From: Rhynchosporium graminicola
Taxonomy: Eukaryota > Ascomycota > Leotiomycetes > Helotiales > Ploettnerulaceae
DNA: 64,000 nucleotides
Reading direction: 5' to 3'
NCBI GenBank assembly: GCA_900074885.1
Contig: FJUW01000076.1
Span: forward strand, 124,001-188,000
Part shown: piece by piece, positions 60,501 to 64,000 of the stretch
Layout of the letters: the number at the start of each line of letters is the position of its first letter
Position numbering within the stretch: position 1 is the first letter of the stretch
Position numbers and translations under genes: made by a program
The notes under the pieces: generated by a model
Told to the model about the DNA's origin: nothing
Databases searched by the model: none
Seen by the model: the letters and a program-made list of their open reading frames with translations, nothing else

Positions 60501-61231
60501 TCATTGAACAGCAGGGGCTTTTCATCTCCTCCTACGATAATTGGAAATAGCTTCAAAAGAGCATCCATCCGCTCCACCGTCTTTTCAAAGCCTCACTGCT
60601 CCTCCCTTCACGAGTACCCCGCCATCACGATCCCAGCTTTGCCCCCGAATGATTTCCCTTACTTGGTCCTGCACTCCACCATGTATGGTCACACGCGGGT
60701 GTAGCACGAACACGGTTACAACTCTATATGTTTGTACGACACAACACCACTACAGCACAGCATCTTCTAATCACAGAGCCCACACAAATCAAATCACCGG
60801 CATATAACATCATCACCACACCGCATCACGTTGCCGCACAGACAAAGCAACGACGAGGATAACTAGGCAATCGTATTGAGAATTTGTGGGCAAGAAGGAC
60901 ATCATTTGCTACTATAGTTCGAGTCTGACTTGTGCATAAGCTCGGTGCTTGAACCGACCCCAGCTCTGAGCTTGAATCCGCGGCAACACAATTCCTGGAG
61001 GGTGGATGTGAAATGAAGGAAGTCTGAAAGGAACTATTGGTATCAGCATACTCTGGGCTTGTAGGAGCACATTCTCGGACTTGGGAACTCGGTGTCAACG
61101 TGCTCCGCGAATCTGCAGCTGCTGAGAGCAAGCTCCTCTACCACTGTTCTTCTTGCGCCGGAGATTGCGATCCTACAATCACATCATACCCTTAACCCTG
61201 GACTATACAATTCTGCGAGAGGTCCACCACG
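57536..61231. other. Long gene-poor region
   Basis: About 3.7 kb with no confidently supported gene. It includes a doubtful open frame at 58711-59136 (listed separately). The stretch from about 59400 to 60300 is A+T-rich with many stops in all frames. Confidence 0.4.
58711..59136 (+). CDS. Doubtful small protein, 141 aa
   Basis: An open frame with a possible N-terminal membrane anchor (LVGFMRPAFLTLAIFILYDLLVF) followed by a basic, Pro/Arg-rich tail. The family is not recognised. It could be a lineage-specific secreted or membrane protein, or a chance frame. Confidence 0.25.
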   Translation: MIISDQMTGIHFQVLVGFMRPAFLTLAIFILYDLLVFHPDDLNLQPRPERSPRSPTCMSSLELVQTSPTVYHESLNRRVKPRLLKADVFDENKAIGRLVNPIDRIVQKLPRRISKHNIKWQLNFPRIASSFRPRRHAPYTL

Positions 61232-62921
61232 ATGCCTTCCAGTACGAGCCCGAGAGCTTCTGTGTCGTCTGTGGATTTGACCTTGACCGGACCAGGTGAG
61301 AAGTTCGAAGGTAGAGAAAGATCGCGCTGACTTGAACAGCAAAACTAGCAGAGGTCACCAAACTTATGGACACGCTGGCAGCAGATCTTGAGAAGATCGC
61401 CTTATTACCACATCGTACGGGTTTGATCCTGTTGAAAGCATGAACTGACGCTAGCAGAACGAGATGCAATACTGGAACAAGTCAAAATCTTTGGTCGTGA
61501 TCCCTCGAATTCAGATCCTATATTCACGAACGAGGCAAGCCACTTTTCCTCCCTGTACATCTACAGAACTGATGATTCACAGGGCATCGAAACATTAACT
61601 CGACACGCCTTCAATAGTCCCTCCTTAACCACCTCCCGCAATGCTTTACGATGCCTAGCCAATGCCCTCCTCCTCAAACCCGAAACTCGACAAATACTCG
61701 TCGACCTGGATTACTCACAAAAAGCCTGCCTTAAACTGAAGAATGATAGCAGAGACGACGAATTTTTAGTCTCACGAATAATCTTCCTCACAACCTATAA
61801 CACGAATCTCAATCTTGAGAAATTGGTCGACCAATATCATCTCGCGGAGTACATATGTCAGAATCTTGGTCGGCATGCGAAACAATATACCACGAAACAT
61901 GGAAATAAGAAGCCTGCCCAAGACAACCCCATGGAAGACATGGCGCTGATTGAAACGGCGAAATTGATGTTCAATACCACGCACCATTGTCCACAGCGCA
62001 TTGGGGCTTTCTCGCCAGCCCTTCAACCCATTCTGATCCTTCTCACGAAACGCGAAGTTTCGAGTACAAAGCCGCTGGAACCACCGATTGGCTCTTTAAT
62101 AAATGCATTGCTAAATGTGACGTTGGACGAGAAGGACAATATCGCGTTACTATTCCCCAAATCATCATCAAACATCAACGTAGATCGCTTCGTCGAGATT
62201 CTCGAAAAGGGCGTAAACTTCTACGAGGACGACGAACTCGAACACAATGTCTCGCCCATCCTGCAACTACTCCGCAAAATATACGAATTCGCCCCCAAAG
62301 ATGTTCAGATCCATCTACAGAACGCTCTTCTCCCTACAGAGGAAGACCGCAAGCAAATCCTCGGCCGAACAGAAACCCTCTCCTCCAAGCTCTTGCGCTT
62401 CACATCCAACCCCACAACGCCTCAAGTCCGCGAGTCAATTTCAACACTCTTCTTCGACCTTTCTTCTAAGGACCCAAAGATCTTTGTACAGAATGTGGGC
62501 TATGGATTCGCTTCAGGATTCCTGTTTCAGCACAACGTCCCAATTCCCGAGAATGCTCTTGAAGCTTGGAGTACGGGTAGTGAGAGTAGTAAAGAAAGAG
62601 CGAGTCAAGATAGCATTAACCTCGCTGGAAGGATAAATCCGGTTACGGGCCAGTTTCTGGACATGGAAGAGAAGCACGAGGAGGTAGAAATGACTCTAGA
62701 GGAGAAGGAAAGGGAGGCTGAGAAGCTGTTTGTGCTGTTTGAGAGGTATGTTTTCTTGGTTAATTTTGCCTGAGAGAATTAACAAGGGTAGAGAATATGG
62801 AATGTGGCTAATCCGTGACTGAGTTAGGCTGAAGAAAACTGGCGTTATGAACGTGCAGAATCCGGTGGAGAAAGCTTTCCATGAGGGAAGATTTGAGGAA
62901 TTACCTGACGATCACGAGTAG
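61232..62921 (+). CDS. ric8: Ric8/synembryn, G-alpha chaperone and guanine-nucleotide exchange factor
   Basis: Ric8 activates heterotrimeric G-alpha subunits in the cytosol and helps fold them. In fungi it is needed for growth, conidiation and virulence. Five exons (61232-61295, 61340-61414, 61458-61534, 61583-62745, 62828-62921) join to about 490 aa. Armadillo-like helical repeats cover most of the protein: ALRCLANALLLKPETRQIL, ALIETAKLMFNTTHHCP, VSPILQLLRKIYEFAP. The C-terminal hallmark is NLAGRINPVTGQFLDMEE, with an acidic helix and ERLKKTGVMNVQNPVE. The third intron (61535-61582) would use a GC-AG pair. Without it the frame stays open and adds 16 residues. Confidence 0.87.
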
Positions 62922-64000
62922 AATGACAATGAGAAGTGAGTATCGCTTATGTGAGATTGGGATGATACCACAGGAGGTGGAAATCTTGATTATGTTCTTG
63001 AGATATCCAAATTCGCGAGAAGGAAGCCAGTATTTTGTCTCTCTCTAAATGTCATGCCTGGCGTTGGGGATACTGGGGATACCAATTTTTGTCTATGAGA
63101 AATTGTCAAATCGAGTTGAACTACACACTTCGTCTACGTTCTCTGGTCTCTGCAGTAGATGGCCATCTTCCTTTGCAAGTTTGCGTTTCTATGCACCCTC
63201 TCCAAATCTATAGGTTTTGCCATCCCTTTTGTCTTCCATGTTCAGTCTACCAAGCACTTCTACTACATGTGTCCTCGCCCTGCTTCTAAATCCAGCATGA
63301 GTCTAATGCTCTGCTAAGCAGCCCACAAGTTACCTCTTGGTGAAGAGCCAATCACGCGCTCCTTGTTTACTTCCCAGCATACCCAAGCTGCAAAGTTCGC
63401 CTCTCTTGCCTTACCACACGATATCGCCCATTTTAATCTTGATCCTTCGCTCTTCCTCCCTTTATCCTTCTTCACACTCTCATCACCCACAAAACCCTGT
63501 TAGAAACACAAGCTTCATTACAATATTTACAACTTCGGACATTGTATCGCTTCTCCCTCTATCTTGCTGCTACTGCGTCGGCTTCTCTTCGAAATTCCTG
63601 CTCACGCGTCTCCGAGAATAGCAGGAACATGGTGCTCGATCTCAGGTTTATTAATCTCGTTTCGCGTTTTCACTCCGTTTACCCGCCATTTGAGGAGTTC
63701 TCTAGGATAGTAGGAATCAAGCTTGAGGCCTTTTGGTCTGATCGGCTGTTTTACTTCCTTTTCTTGTTCATAGACACTGTCGTGGATTATGGTATGTTGT
63801 CGTATTTCGTTCGCTCAATTCTAGGCTTCGATTGAATGTAGCGCAGAGTGACTTCACCCTGCCTATCAATTGTACTCTGTATACTACACGTCAATAATGG
63901 TCACCATCATAGAAGTCACCGACCTCGTATGCATCCCCGATCCTACTAATCCCTTCTCGCATAACCATATCCTCTCTGGATGTATATCTCGTTGACACAC
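62922..64000. other. Right edge of window
   Basis: The 3' flank of Ric8, and possibly the 5' end of a gene starting near 63630 (MVLDLRFINLVSRF..., with a short hydrophobic stretch and a GTATGT donor near 63791) that would run off the window. The evidence is too thin to call a product. Confidence 0.3.

Noticed and set aside
1..64000. CRISPR arrays, rRNA, bacterial operons or phage genes
   Set aside because: The window is intron-rich fungal nuclear DNA. No regularly spaced repeats, rRNA-like blocks or prokaryotic signals were seen.

Overview
The window is nuclear DNA of a filamentous ascomycete, most likely a plant-associated or saprotrophic member of the Leotiomycetes or a neighbouring class. 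Genes carry many 45-100 bp introns with GTRNGY donors and CTRAC-like branch points. The gene content is fungal-specific: a fungal phytochrome, a Ppo-type fatty acid oxygenase, DUF7580, HET and acuF-like zinc-finger genes, a CBM1 cellulase and a Tc1/mariner element. The class is inferred from gene content only.

Layout. 0.3-8.5 kb is a decayed accessory region: a C2H2 zinc-finger gene with an in-frame stop, a DUF7580 pseudogene, a small unknown gene and a TRI4-like cytochrome P450 pseudogene. 9.3-10.5 kb holds an intact phytanoyl-CoA dioxygenase-type gene. 13.6-18.1 kb is an 11-exon phytochrome (about 1281 aa). Next come an amino-acid permease fragment (18.5-18.7 kb) and a dead Tc1 element with 43-bp inverted repeats (19.47-20.83 kb). 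21.9-30.2 kb carries a secreted rhamnogalacturonan acetylesterase, a VIT/VWA protein and a secreted GH5 endoglucanase with CBM1. 30.4-32.3 kb is a HET pseudogene. A gene-poor stretch follows, and then a secreted FMN-dependent alpha-hydroxy-acid oxidase (35.2 kb), an MPDU1-like PQ-loop protein (37 kb), a membrane protein (39 kb), a DUF2235/Tle1-like lipase-fold protein (40.6-42.7 kb), a Ppo oxygenase (44.2-47.4 kb), Rif1 (48.2-54.4 kb), a 3-hydroxyacyl-CoA dehydratase (55.2-56.0 kb), an unknown gene (56.4-57.5 kb) and Ric8 (61.2-62.9 kb).

How the genes relate. Conserved cell-biology genes are intact, and their exons join in frame at canonical splice sites: Rif1 (replication timing), PHS1/HACD (very-long-chain fatty acid elongation), MPDU1 (dolichol-linked sugar use) and Ric8 (G-alpha chaperone/GEF). 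The secreted enzymes act on plant cell wall: RGAE deacetylates pectin, GH5-CBM1 cuts cellulose, and the hydroxy-acid oxidase could supply H2O2. Phytochrome and Ppo are both linked in fungi to control of development.

The two most notable observations are these. First, the phytochrome keeps its chromophore Cys and receiver Asp but has Arg in place of the phospho-acceptor His, plus degenerate N and G2 boxes. Second, nonsense mutations in accessory genes and the transposon fall mostly at conserved Trp codons (TGG to TAG or TGA). That is a G:C-to-A:T pattern resembling repeat-induced point mutation, while neighbouring conserved genes are clean.
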